A stretch of 64,000 bases of DNA. Origin: Henriciella pelagia. GTDB taxonomy: Bacteria > Pseudomonadota > Alphaproteobacteria > Caulobacterales > Hyphomonadaceae. The position numbers and the translations under genes are program-made. The notes under the pieces are model-generated. The model searched no databases and was not told the origin of the DNA. It saw nothing but the letters and a program-made list of their open reading frames with translations. The stretch spans positions 744,001-808,000 of the forward strand of contig NZ_NCSU01000007.1 in the NCBI RefSeq assembly GCF_002088945.1, written 5' to 3'. How positions within the stretch are numbered: position 1 is the stretch's first letter; every line of letters starts with the position of its first letter. This document shows positions 33,490 to 42,482 of this stretch, one piece after another.

Positions 33490-36211
33490 TCTCGATCTCG
33501 CTGTAAGGGCTTTCAGCTACAAGCCTGAAAGGAAGCCGCTCGGCTACTTCTATGATCGCCAACAAGCTGATCTCACATCTGATTGGGAGATCATTTTCGA
33601 TACAGAGACGACAACTGATAATAGCCAGAAGCTTCGGATCGGTATTTGCCAGGTTCGCAAATCGGGAAAGTTGCAGGGAGAGTTCCTATTCGTCGCGGAC
33701 GATTTGCCCGCAAGCGATCTCGCTGTGGCGATCGCTTATTGCGACGAACACAATCTAGAACTGATCACCGTCGAAGAGTTCCGACATGAGATCATTCTCA
33801 AAATTGGCTATCACGCCAACGGAACGATCATCGGTCACAATCTTCCCTACGACATTGCGAGAATTGCGACGGATTCAAGCGAAGCGCGTCTTAGTATGCG
33901 CGGTGGATTCAGATTTGAAGTGTCGCCTGACATCTATCAGCCGAACATTCGAGTGAAACAGCTGAACCCATCGGCTTCGCTCATAGACTTCGCTGCGCCC
34001 GCCAAACAGTTCACGGGCCGGGGCATGCGCAAACGCGGTGTGAAAGTGCCCGTCAATCGCGGCTGCTTCATCGATACAAAGACTATTTCTTCCGCGCTGC
34101 TAACAGGCCGGTTCTCGTTGAAGCGACTTTGCAAGCGCTTAGGTGTCGCCACTCAGAAACACGAAACAGAAGAGCACGGCGGGCCGCTTTCATTCGATTA
34201 CATCGATTATGCCCGCGCCGACGTTCAAGCCACCTGGGAGTGCTATTCTACTTTGAAAGCGCTCTATGCGAGCTACGGGCTCGATACGCCGCTCAACAAA
34301 ATTCTGAGCGAAGCGAGCATTGGGAAAGCGCTCCTCAAGCGAATGGGTATTAAGCCTTACCTTCATCGTGGTTGGGATGGCATCGCGCCGGACATCATGG
34401 GCGCACTTATGGCCACCTTTTTTGGGGGGCGGGCGGAAGTTCGAAACCGGCGCGTGATCAAAGAGGTTTTCCACTGCGACTTCAAATCAATGTACCCGAC
34501 GAACAATGCGCTCTTGGGACTTCATGAGTTCCTTATCGCAGATAGCATCGAACACTATGACGCGACTGAAGACGTTCGAAGCATCCTCCGAGATATAGAA
34601 CTTGAAGACCTACAAAAGCCTGAGACCTGGAAACGACTTTGTGCGATCGTAAAGCTCAAGCCGCGAGGCGATGTGTTGCCGGCGCGGGCTCAGTATGATC
34701 CTGACAAAGACACGCTCACGATCGGGCTCAACCACATCCATTCCGATCATTCCCTTTGGTACACGCTGCCAGACGTGATCGCGTCGAAGCTTCTGACCGG
34801 TCAAACGCCAATCATTGAAGAGGCGATAGGTTTTCGGGCTGGTCGGCCGCAAAAGGGCTTACGCGCAATCAACTTGCTGGGGCGCGAAGACTTTCACTTC
34901 GATCCGACACGCTCGGACATGTTTGTTGAACTGATCAACATGCGCGATGGCGCAAAAGCCGCCAAAGATGCGATCGAGAAGCAGCTCAAAATTCTCGCCA
35001 ACTCAGCCTGCTATGGCATCTTTGCCGAAGTCATTCGTGACGATCACCCGAAGCCCAAACCGATCTCTTATGTAGGGCTGGATGGCGAGCCCCAATCGTT
35101 TGAGACGAAAGCCGTCGAAGAGCCAGGTAAGTTCTTCAATCCATTGCTGGCGACCCTCATCACCGGTTCATCACGGTTGATGCTGGCGTGCGCCGAATGC
35201 GTCGCTATTCGCGAAGAGCTGGACTGGGCATTCTGCGATACTGATAGCATTGCGCTTGCTCGTACCGATGGCATGTCGCGGACAGACTTTCACGATCGGG
35301 CAAAACGTGTCGTGGATTGGTTCGCCGCACTCAATCCTTACAACGCGGCAGGTTCAATTCTTCAACCCGAGAAGGTGAATTATCACCCTAAGCACAAAGG
35401 GCTAGTCGAGCCGCTTTATTGTTGGGCGATCTCTGCGAAACGTTATTCGCTCTTCAATCTGTCAGCGGAAAAGACGCCAATCATTCGCAAGGCGTCGGCC
35501 CACGGTTTGGGGCATTTGATGTCGCCCTATGACGAAACCAATCCAGCGAAAGGCGTACCCGATCCATCCGTGAGCCTGTCCGAGATTGGCGTTCAGCGAT
35601 GGCAATATGATTATTGGTATTTCACCATCTCAGCGGCGCTAAATGGCACACCTAATCAGGTGCGGCTGGACTTTCATCCAGCGCTGAAGCTTCCAGCCAT
35701 TCAGAGATACACCGCCAGCAGTCCCGCTCTTTTGCATTGGATGAAAACCTTCAACGAAGGCAAGTCATATGCTGATCAGGCGAAGCCGTTTGGATTTATG
35801 GCAATCCCTATGCGGCGCAAGCGCGTTCACAGCGCTTTGGAGGTAGCGGTTGTCGATCCGAGTAAACGAGGGCGGCCTACGAAATCGCCTCAGTCGAAAA
35901 TCTATCCCGTCGCCCCGTTTGACCGCGACCCGCAGGAAATATTGAAATCAGTTTTTTGCCGTGAATCGGGCGAACCGATTACGTCCGACAGACTGGAAAC
36001 CTACGCCGAAGCTTTGGCAACCTATCATCTAAGCTCAGAGATGAAGTTCGATAATGGCGAGCGCTTCGATCGAGGGCGAACCGAGCGACGGCACGTTCGA
36101 GTGCGGTCTGTTGGGTTGATTGGGAAGGAAGCGAACAAGGTTGGGGACTTTGGGGAAGATCGCGCGGTTGAAGTTTGCACAATATCATTTGACTGTAAGC
36201 AAAACAGTTGA
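33473..36211 (+). CDS. Family B DNA polymerase (casposon PolB)
   Basis: 912 residues. The 3'-5' exonuclease domain has Exo I FDTET (Asp43/Glu45), Exo II GHNLPYD (Asp127) and Exo III YARAD (Asp250). Polymerase motif A is DFKSMYP (Asp336), motif B KILANSACYG (Lys506) and motif C FCDTDS (Asp589/Asp591). All catalytic carboxylates are intact. It resembles protein-primed-type PolB of self-synthesising elements. Three ATGs are stacked at 33467-33475; the third has GGAG six bases upstream. It would copy the excised element; a terminal protein is not identified. Confidence 0.92.
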   Translation: MPPLTDLDLAVRAFSYKPERKPLGYFYDRQQADLTSDWEIIFDTETTTDNSQKLRIGICQVRKSGKLQGEFLFVADDLPASDLAVAIAYCDEHNLELITVEEFRHEIILKIGYHANGTIIGHNLPYDIARIATDSSEARLSMRGGFRFEVSPDIYQPNIRVKQLNPSASLIDFAAPAKQFTGRGMRKRGVKVPVNRGCFIDTKTISSALLTGRFSLKRLCKRLGVATQKHETEEHGGPLSFDYIDYARADVQATWECYSTLKALYASYGLDTPLNKILSEASIGKALLKRMGIKPYLHRGWDGIAPDIMGALMATFFGGRAEVRNRRVIKEVFHCDFKSMYPTNNALLGLHEFLIADSIEHYDATEDVRSILRDIELEDLQKPETWKRLCAIVKLKPRGDVLPARAQYDPDKDTLTIGLNHIHSDHSLWYTLPDVIASKLLTGQTPIIEEAIGFRAGRPQKGLRAINLLGREDFHFDPTRSDMFVELINMRDGAKAAKDAIEKQLKILANSACYGIFAEVIRDDHPKPKPISYVGLDGEPQSFETKAVEEPGKFFNPLLATLITGSSRLMLACAECVAIREELDWAFCDTDSIALARTDGMSRTDFHDRAKRVVDWFAALNPYNAAGSILQPEKVNYHPKHKGLVEPLYCWAISAKRYSLFNLSAEKTPIIRKASAHGLGHLMSPYDETNPAKGVPDPSVSLSEIGVQRWQYDYWYFTISAALNGTPNQVRLDFHPALKLPAIQRYTASSPALLHWMKTFNEGKSYADQAKPFGFMAIPMRRKRVHSALEVAVVDPSKRGRPTKSPQSKIYPVAPFDRDPQEILKSVFCRESGEPITSDRLETYAEALATYHLSSEMKFDNGERFDRGRTERRHVRVRSVGLIGKEANKVGDFGEDRAVEVCTISFDCKQNS

Positions 36212-36248
36212 AGGGGAAGACCTTCGACTATTGCATATTGAGGATTAC

Positions 36249-37265
36249 GTGTCCGAAACCAAGAAGACGAGAACCCTATTTTTCGCTTGGCAAAGCGATC
36301 TTCCAAAAAGCGCTACTCTGAACCCAATAAGAAACGGACTGAGGAAGGCAATAAAGTCGATTGGCGATGGTCTAACCTATGATCACGCGACCCGTGAGAT
36401 GTCGGGGAGTGAAGACATCACAGCTTCCATTAGAGAAAAAATTGAAAAAGCGGACATATTCGTAGCGGATATATCCGTAATTCGGGGGGCTTATAACGGC
36501 AAGCGGGCCGCGTTGAATCCGAATGTAGTTTTCGAGCTCGGCTTTGCGGTGGCTCACTTGGGATGGTCGAGAATTATTTTGTTGTTCAACGAACGTTATG
36601 GAAATCTCAAACGGGACACCCCCTTCGACTTTCAGAGTAATCGGATCGCTCCGTATTCGATGGATGATAATCCGACCTCAGAACAGAAGGACAACCTCAA
36701 CAAATTGTTGCTGAGCGCAATTCGCGAAATCGAAGCTTCTAATCCTAAGAGGCCCGCCGAACTTAAAGGCAAATCAACTCACGAGATTCAACATGAGCGA
36801 GACAGCGCAAAATTGCGATGGCTACTTGAGCATCTACACTTGCCAACATTGGATGGTTTCGTGCACGACGCCCCCGCTCGGTTTCATCATCGGGTATTCA
36901 ACTTTTACTACGACTTTCAGAGCGTCTTCAAAAACAGTCTCTGGCATCTGTATGATAGTCCGATGCAGGAATTGATTAAGCGTTTCAGCGACGCATGGGA
37001 GGACAGCCTAAGCCACCCGGCACGGTACAATATAGACTTGTCTGGGACGCACTACGTGTTTGCGAGTGACGATAGGTTTGAACCCCAAGATGAAGTTTCA
37101 AAGAGCTGGGACGAGATAACTGCGGCCTGTAGCGAAATGTCTGTCACGCTAGCCAAAATACTAAATCGTGTTCGAGATGCTTACCCGGAAATTGATCTAA
37201 TGGAGACTAATCGCACCGCTTGGGAAAGGTATCTCGCAGACAGCGCTGACCCTCCTCAAAATTGA
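36249..37265 (+). CDS. TIR-like nucleotide-binding protein, probable defence effector
   Basis: 338 residues from a GTG preceded by TTGAGGA. The N-terminal domain follows the TIR-like pattern: TLFFAWQSDLPKSATLNPIRNGLRKAI, DITASIREKIEKADIFVADIS, then LNPNVVFELGFAVAHLGWSRIILLFNERYG, where Glu97 sits at the usual catalytic position for TIR/nucleoside deoxyribosyltransferase folds. Residues 160-338 are helical and could sense a signal. Such proteins cleave NAD-type nucleotides in abortive infection systems; activity here is inferred. The frame overlaps the polB end if read from 36120. Confidence 0.65.
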   Translation: MSETKKTRTLFFAWQSDLPKSATLNPIRNGLRKAIKSIGDGLTYDHATREMSGSEDITASIREKIEKADIFVADISVIRGAYNGKRAALNPNVVFELGFAVAHLGWSRIILLFNERYGNLKRDTPFDFQSNRIAPYSMDDNPTSEQKDNLNKLLLSAIREIEASNPKRPAELKGKSTHEIQHERDSAKLRWLLEHLHLPTLDGFVHDAPARFHHRVFNFYYDFQSVFKNSLWHLYDSPMQELIKRFSDAWEDSLSHPARYNIDLSGTHYVFASDDRFEPQDEVSKSWDEITAACSEMSVTLAKILNRVRDAYPEIDLMETNRTAWERYLADSADPPQN

Positions 37266-37288
37266 CAGAAGTGAGATAAGTTCATCCC

Positions 37289-38302
37289 ATGCTAGGCATT
37301 ATGAAAAAGGCGTCGATCTGTCTCGCTATCGCTGTGAATGTTGTTCCGATTGCGCTTTGCCAGTCGCAAACTATGGAGTTCGAACTTCAATCCGATAGAG
37401 AGCGTTGCCCTAATTGCGTTTGGTTGCAGGCAACGGGGCTAATCAGTTCTCAAACGCCACGCGATTTTGACGAAGCGCTCGATATCTACCCGTTCGTTGA
37501 CGAAATCCATCTAGATAGCTCCGGCGGTAACTTGGCTGCGGCTATCGAAATGGGGCTTTCAATCCGTGAGAAGGGCCTGAATACAAAAGTCGCAGGTTCG
37601 AGAGCCGATGAAGAAGACAATATCTTCCAGAAAATTCCGGGGCATTGCCATTCAGCCTGCGTTTTCTTGCTCGCAGGTGGTGTTTCACGCTCGGAAGAAC
37701 AAAATAGTTCAATCGGCCTTCACCAATTTTCTGGGCCACTCGATGAAATCGCGCAGTACGACGCATTTTCTCTGGCGCAACAAACGAGCGGTGTGATTGT
37801 CAGCTATCTTGATGAGATGGGTATCAGCCCACGAGTCGCAGCAATAGCGTCGTCTGTTGACCCAACATCAATCTATGAGTTGTCCACGAGAGAGAAGTAT
37901 GACCTCGACTTACTGAATGACAACCAATGGCCTCAACAAGCAGAACTTACAGAAGACCCTTTTGGAGATGCCGAGCGGCAAGCCCCAATATATCTGCTCA
38001 CAAAGTGCGATGAGCCGAGATATGCACCGGGAAACTATTCCGTCAGAAAAGCCCAACAGTTGAACCGGGCTTTTAGAGAGTTGTGTATCGCATATACCTC
38101 GAAGATGAAGGAGAATAATCTGGCAACGCCGTGTCAACCAGCATGGGATTGGATGCTCGATACTGTGGCGAGAATGGAGCAGTATCCTGATATTTCCGGT
38201 TACTTGGCCTTGCCGCCTGGAAGCGCTCAACTAGTGACCCTCAAAGTTAGTAATTGTGCACTCGAGAGGGATCAGATGCTCCAGAAGCACCTCCGAGAGT
38301 AG
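37289..38302 (+). CDS. Secreted ClpP/crotonase-fold protease-like protein
   Basis: 337 residues with a signal peptide (1-26). The ClpP-like core has HLDSSGGNLAAAIEMGLSIREKGL, a Ser nucleophile in HCHSACVFLLAGG (Ser122) and His145 in IGLHQF, like COG3904-type periplasmic proteins. The substrate is unknown. The last 150 residues are a Cys-containing C-terminal domain. It ends 36 bases before the right end of the element. ATGs at 37289 and 37301 are both possible. Confidence 0.7.
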   Translation: MLGIMKKASICLAIAVNVVPIALCQSQTMEFELQSDRERCPNCVWLQATGLISSQTPRDFDEALDIYPFVDEIHLDSSGGNLAAAIEMGLSIREKGLNTKVAGSRADEEDNIFQKIPGHCHSACVFLLAGGVSRSEEQNSSIGLHQFSGPLDEIAQYDAFSLAQQTSGVIVSYLDEMGISPRVAAIASSVDPTSIYELSTREKYDLDLLNDNQWPQQAELTEDPFGDAERQAPIYLLTKCDEPRYAPGNYSVRKAQQLNRAFRELCIAYTSKMKENNLATPCQPAWDWMLDTVARMEQYPDISGYLALPPGSAQLVTLKVSNCALERDQMLQKHLRE

Positions 38303-38323
38303 CGAGTTCTTCTTTTTCTCCGG

Positions 38324-38338
38324 ACATCACTATACCCC
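38324..38338 (-). repeat. Casposon terminal inverted repeat, right
   Basis: ACATCACTATACCCC, the perfect inverse of 26054-26068. Similarity continues inward imperfectly. Confidence 0.75.
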
Positions 38339-38354
38339 CTCCCCGCTCGCGGGG
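38339..38354 (+). repeat. Target-site duplication, right copy
   Basis: CTCCCCGCTCGCGGGG, same sequence and orientation as 26038-26053. It continues as AGGACCGGGGTGGGG, completing a palindromic intergenic repeat. Confidence 0.75.
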
Positions 38355-38472
38355 AGGACCGGGGTGGGGCGAGGCTGCGTGGGTCATCCGCCCATCCCCC
38401 TCCCCAATATCGGTCTATGCAGCCGCTGAGGCTGTTGCTATTGCTGCTGTTCCCACGTCTGGAGACACATTC

Positions 38473-38838
38473 TTGAAAACTGGATTTCTGGCCGCAGCGG
38501 CGGCGATTTTCGTGCTTGGCGGTTGCGAGACGTTCGAGCCCTATCTCGTCGAGCGTGAAACGCTCATCGATGAAGATGGCATATTTGTCTATAGCGACTT
38601 GATGGAAGACGGCTGGGACGGCACCCAGCACTGGCAGTTCTCTGCCACGAATTACAATGCCTATCCCGTCTGCGTCAGCGTCAACTTCACGCCAAACTCC
38701 TATGCCGATGCCTACAGCATGGGCGGACATTACCGAGTTGAGCCCGGCGGGACGATGGACATCGGTTATGTCTTCGCGCCAGCAAATTTTGGCGTGAACT
38801 CCCAGGCCTGGGGGCCGGACGCAAACGGGAACTGCTAG
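38473..38838 (+). CDS. Small hypothetical lipoprotein
   Basis: 121 residues from a TTG with GGAGA upstream. The signal KTGFLAAAAAIFVLGGC has a good lipobox. The mature part is rich in Tyr, Asn, Gly and Asp (YSDLMEDGWDGTQHWQFSATNYNAYPVCVSVNF) with three further Cys, so a small beta-rich secreted domain is likely. No family recognised. It converges on truB and lies outside the element. Confidence 0.6.
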   Translation: MKTGFLAAAAAIFVLGGCETFEPYLVERETLIDEDGIFVYSDLMEDGWDGTQHWQFSATNYNAYPVCVSVNFTPNSYADAYSMGGHYRVEPGGTMDIGYVFAPANFGVNSQAWGPDANGNC

Positions 38839-39773
38839 CCCATCTGGAAGACGCGGTTCGGCTGGAAGCGCCCGGCGCGGATTTCGCCCATGGCAACGGC
38901 TGTGTCGCCGTCCATTGCGAGGGCAATGCGGTTGTCCGGATCCGGGTCCTTTTCCAGCCGCCACTGCTCCACCACATGCGGCAACAGCATGACCTCGCGG
39001 CCCTGCCGGATCATGGCGGCGTCTTCTGCGCTGATCTCGACCTCCGGTACATCGTCCAGCACGGCTTCGATTGGCGCGAGCGTCTTCAGAAGGTCGTCGC
39101 GGCTCTCCATTGCCTCCAGTTCGGCAAGTTTCACCGCCGCGCCTTCATGCATGACCCCCACACGAATGCGGCGCAGCTGCGAGACATGACCCTCGCAGCC
39201 AAGCGCAGCCGCCAGATCACGGGCGAGCGCCCGGACATAGAACCCCTTGCCAGAGCGCACATGGATCACCGCATGGTCGACATCCGGTATTTCCAACAGG
39301 CGCGCCTCGTACACCGTCACTTTGCGGGACGGAATCTCGAACTCCTCACCGTCGCGGGCAAGGTCATAGGCGCGCTCGCCATCCACCTTGATGGCTGAAT
39401 ATTTCGGCGGCACCTGTTCGATATCGCCCTCGAACTGTTCCAGCGCGTCCTCAATGGCATCCTGGGTGGGGCGGACATCAGACGTGGCGACAATCTCGCC
39501 CTCGGCATCGAGCGTGCTCGTCGTGCGGCCCCACTCGATGGTGAAGACGTATTCCTTGTCGGCGTCCATCGCCCACTGCACCGTCTTGGTCGCCTCGCCG
39601 AAGGCAATCGGCAGGATGCCATCAGCCAGCGGGTCGAGCGTGCCACCATGACCGCACTTCTGCGCATTGAACAGGCGTTTCAGGATGCCGACGACCTGCG
39701 TCGAGGTGACATCCACGGGCTTGTCGACGTTGAGCCAGCCATGCACAGGCAGACCTTTGCGTTTACGTGCCAA
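38835..39773 (-). CDS. truB: tRNA pseudouridine(55) synthase
   Basis: Makes pseudouridine 55 in the T loop of all tRNAs. 312 residues with GWLNVDKPVDVTSTQVV, GHGGTLDPLADGILPIAFGEATK (catalytic Asp47) and SGKGFYVRALARDLA. The last 60 residues form the second, PUA-like tail. Normally next to rbfA and rpsO; here separated from both. Confidence 0.95.
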   Translation of the reverse strand: MARKRKGLPVHGWLNVDKPVDVTSTQVVGILKRLFNAQKCGHGGTLDPLADGILPIAFGEATKTVQWAMDADKEYVFTIEWGRTTSTLDAEGEIVATSDVRPTQDAIEDALEQFEGDIEQVPPKYSAIKVDGERAYDLARDGEEFEIPSRKVTVYEARLLEIPDVDHAVIHVRSGKGFYVRALARDLAAALGCEGHVSQLRRIRVGVMHEGAAVKLAELEAMESRDDLLKTLAPIEAVLDDVPEVEISAEDAAMIRQGREVMLLPHVVEQWRLEKDPDPDNRIALAMDGDTAVAMGEIRAGRFQPNRVFQMG

Positions 39774-39862
39774 GTCTTTTCTCCTTCAGGGCCGGTCGGC
39801 AGCGGTTCGGACGCTGGCCGGTCTTGGGTCGGCTGCCGGGCTAATGCGGCGGCGTGGCGGCG

Positions 39863-40468
39863 TCAACCGGCAGCAGTGAGATGCTGCCAGAGGATGAGGG
39901 AGCCGATGGCAATCAGGACCACGCCGCCCACCACTTCGGCCCAGTGTCCGAGGCGTTCACCGGCCTTGCGTCCAATGAGAACCCCCATCGTCGCCATGAC
40001 AGCGGTGACGCAGCCGATGATCACCACCGCCACGATGATGTTCACATCCATCATGGCAAGGCTGACGCCAACCACAAGCGCGTCGATGCTGGTGGCAAAG
40101 GCGGCGAGGACGAGGTGCAGCCATTTCGGGCCTTTTCGCGCCATACCCGGCGCGACCGAGTTCGTTGCATCGTCGAAATCGGCCTCGATATTGCCCGACA
40201 GCGCTTCCCAGATCATGTGCAGGCCGACAGCCGACAGCAGCACGAATGCGATCCAGTGATCCACGCCTGCCACCCAGCTGGCGAGCGCAATACCAATCGT
40301 GTAGCCGATCAGCGGCATCACCGCTTCCATGCCGCCGAACACCGCGCCGATCCTGGCCGCATCCAGAAGGCCGATCTTCCTTTCTGCGGCCCCCTTGCCC
40401 AGCGAGGCTGCAAACGCATCGACAGATAGCGACAGGGCAAGGGCAAAAAGGGTGATCAATCCGGTCAT
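39863..40468 (-). CDS. mntP: Manganese efflux pump MntP
   Basis: 201 residues and about six membrane helices. Two repeated segments with acidic residues, LSLSVDAFAASLGKG and FATSIDALVVGVSL, are the signature of the MntP/DUF204 family, which exports Mn2+ and protects from manganese excess. ATG at 40468 used; the ORF extends 12 codons further. No yybP-ykoY riboswitch could be recognised upstream. Confidence 0.85.
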   Translation of the reverse strand: MTGLITLFALALSLSVDAFAASLGKGAAERKIGLLDAARIGAVFGGMEAVMPLIGYTIGIALASWVAGVDHWIAFVLLSAVGLHMIWEALSGNIEADFDDATNSVAPGMARKGPKWLHLVLAAFATSIDALVVGVSLAMMDVNIIVAVVIIGCVTAVMATMGVLIGRKAGERLGHWAEVVGGVVLIAIGSLILWQHLTAAG

Positions 40469-40553
40469 CGCAGCGCTTCTCGCCCGCGCCGCAGGGCCGC
40501 GCAACCCCGAAGATCATGGAACTTCCGACAGCTCTCATGTATTCCGCTAGGAC

Positions 40554-41921
40554 ATGGTCCACACGCTGAGACATTTCCTGATCCTGCTGCTGGTCGCAAC
40601 CTTTGCGGCGGTGGCAGCTGCGCAGGAAGAACCAGCCTCCGCACCGTCGGAACCCATCGCCGCCGAACGCACCATCCCCGATGACGCCATCGCCGCGCGC
40701 CTGTCCGCCATCTTTTCAGAAGTGCGCGGTCTGGAAGACATCTCGATCGATGTGAATTCAGGCGTCGTGTCCCTCTCCGGCACGGTGAGCCAGCAGGGAG
40801 ATGGTGTCCGCGCGGTCGCGATTGCCTCGCGCCTCGAAGGCGTGGTCACGGTTGAGGATTCCATCGAACGCAGCCTGGCGGTCGAAACCTCACTGTCTCC
40901 AGCCATTGCCAACCTGCAGACCAGCCTGCGGCGGGCCTGGGAAGCGCTGCCGCTCGTCGGCCTGGCAATAGCTGTCTTCATCATCATCTGGCTGATCGGC
41001 CACCTCATCGCGAGCTGGGGCGCGCCCTGGCGCCGCATCGCGCCGAACCCTTTCCTTGCAGAAATCATCGCGCAGGCAATTCGCTTTGTGGCCATCATTA
41101 TCGGCCTTGTGACAGCGTTGAACCTCGTCGGTGCGACAGCGCTGATGGGCGCCATCCTTGGCGGTGCGGGCGTCATCGGCCTCGCCATCGGCTTTGCCGT
41201 GCGCGACACGGTCGAGAATTATATCTCGTCAATCATGCTGTCCTTACGCCAGCCCTTTCGCGCCAACGACCATGTCCTCATCAATGAGCATGAGGGAAAG
41301 GTCGTCCGGCTGACTTCGCGCGCCACAATCCTGATGACGCTCGACGGAAATCATTTGCGCATCCCCAACTCGACCGTCTTCAAGGCGGTCATCCTCAACT
41401 ATACCCGCAACCCTGAACGCCGCTTCGAGTTCGAGCTGGGCGTCGATGCCAATGACGATCCCGTCGCCGCCATGGCCTGCGGCCTGGCTGCGATGAGCCG
41501 GCTCGACTTCATCCTCAGGGAGCCCAAACCCGACGCGCTGATCAAGGTCGTTGGCGACAGCAATATCGTCCTGCGCTTCCTGGCCTGGGTGGACCAGTCG
41601 GACGCAGAGTTTCACAAGGCGCGCAGCCTCGCCATCCGCGCCGCCAAGGACGCGCTTGAGGCCGAAGGCTTTACCTTGCCCGAACCGATCTACCGCGTTC
41701 GCCTCGATGGCAATCTCGGTGCGGTCGCAGGAAAGGGTACGGCCTCTGCCCCTCCTGCGCCTCCACCAGAGCGACCACCTCGGCCGAGCGCGGGTGAACG
41801 TGAAGCGAGAGCCGAAGTGCTCGACGTCCGCCCGGATGACCACATCACGGAGAAGGTCGCCGAAGAACGCGCCGCCACCGGCGAGAAAGACCTGCTGGAT
41901 AGCGGCCGCCCGGTGGAGTAA
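40554..41921 (+). CDS. BON-domain mechanosensitive channel (MscS family)
   Basis: 455 residues: signal peptide, BON domain (about 45-110; SVEVRGLEDISIDVNSG, VSLSGTVS), membrane helices at about 130-160, 170-215, then the MscS core (LGGAGVIGLAIGFAVRDTVENYISSIMLSLRQPFRANDHV) and beta/C-terminal domain with FIN-type LIRIPNSTVF-like region and a Pro-rich tail. Opens under tension; the BON domain may anchor it to membrane or peptidoglycan. Confidence 0.85.
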   Translation: MVHTLRHFLILLLVATFAAVAAAQEEPASAPSEPIAAERTIPDDAIAARLSAIFSEVRGLEDISIDVNSGVVSLSGTVSQQGDGVRAVAIASRLEGVVTVEDSIERSLAVETSLSPAIANLQTSLRRAWEALPLVGLAIAVFIIIWLIGHLIASWGAPWRRIAPNPFLAEIIAQAIRFVAIIIGLVTALNLVGATALMGAILGGAGVIGLAIGFAVRDTVENYISSIMLSLRQPFRANDHVLINEHEGKVVRLTSRATILMTLDGNHLRIPNSTVFKAVILNYTRNPERRFEFELGVDANDDPVAAMACGLAAMSRLDFILREPKPDALIKVVGDSNIVLRFLAWVDQSDAEFHKARSLAIRAAKDALEAEGFTLPEPIYRVRLDGNLGAVAGKGTASAPPAPPPERPPRPSAGEREARAEVLDVRPDDHITEKVAEERAATGEKDLLDSGRPVE

Positions 41922-42026
41922 GCTCGGCTCCTAAGGGGGCAGATATGCGACAGGGGGCAATCTCATGACACAGGGACCGATGACAGTGTGCAGGACGTTC
42001 ACAATCGGCTGTGAGAGGCTTTTCGC

Positions 42027-42482
42027 ATGAATGCGCTTTCACCTCAGCAACGCGATGAATTGATAGCAGCCCTTCACGTTGCGCCACGTACAATTGAGCG
42101 CAAATTGGAGCGAGTTAAGGCCTGGGACGCTGCCGTATACTGGCTAACCATGTTCTTTACCGCCGTCACAGCGAGCGTGTTCTGGATCCTCGTGGTCGAG
42201 GAATTGTCGACCCGGATGAAATGGATCGGCGCGGCAGTCGGGACGATTTCCTTCCTGCTTGCCCTGTTCTCATCGCGCAATCCGTTCGGAAACGAGGCCG
42301 AATTGCGGTCAGATCTCAGCCAGATTCTTGCTGTCTTTCATACCGTTCAGCTGAAGCACAACATTACTCGTGAAGATGTGTCCCTGCTTCTGCCAAACTC
42401 CGCGGCGACACCGCTACGGCATCTTCGCGCGGAAGAACGCGACAATATCTGGAAAGCCATTGGAAGGGCCTATGCCGTATGA
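42027..42482 (+). CDS. Hypothetical two-helix membrane protein
   Basis: 151 residues, with two hydrophobic helices (about 37-58 and 66-82) flanked by charged helices, a layout reminiscent of the SLATT/SLOG-associated 2TM proteins but not convincingly so. The start follows a GGC-rich stretch with AGAGGC. The stop overlaps the DUF2200 ATG as ATGA, so they are co-translated. Function unknown. Confidence 0.6.
   Translation: MNALSPQQRDELIAALHVAPRTIERKLERVKAWDAAVYWLTMFFTAVTASVFWILVVEELSTRMKWIGAAVGTISFLLALFSSRNPFGNEAELRSDLSQILAVFHTVQLKHNITREDVSLLLPNSAATPLRHLRAEERDNIWKAIGRAYAV

Larger units (their letters stand above)
26054..38338. mobile_element. Casposon (Cas1-PolB self-synthesising transposon) with defence-like cargo
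   Basis: A 12.3-kb AT-richer block between rpsO and truB, genes normally adjacent. It encodes a solo Cas1, family B DNA polymerase, HNH and HTH proteins, the defining casposon set, with no Cas2 and no CRISPR array. Both ends carry the 15-bp terminal inverted repeat GGGGTATAGTGATGT, with similarity continuing as nnGGnnAAAAA. A 16-bp direct repeat flanks them, in the range reported for casposon target duplications. Eleven genes lie inside; six are cargo. Cas1 residues look intact, so the element could be active. From memory, a bacterial casposon was reported in Henriciella marina, which this may be or resemble. Confidence 0.88.

Noticed and set aside
30609-36211. CRISPR-Cas locus because of Cas1
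   Set aside because: No cas2, effector genes or repeat-spacer array occur within the element; PolB and HNH with TIRs fit a casposon better.
26054-38338. Prophage or ICE
   Set aside because: No tyrosine/serine recombinase, structural or conjugation gene; ends are TIR/TSD rather than tRNA att sites.
40469-40553. Mn riboswitch (yybP-ykoY) upstream of mntP
   Set aside because: GC-rich leader without the conserved yybP-ykoY core by eye; a covariance search would decide.
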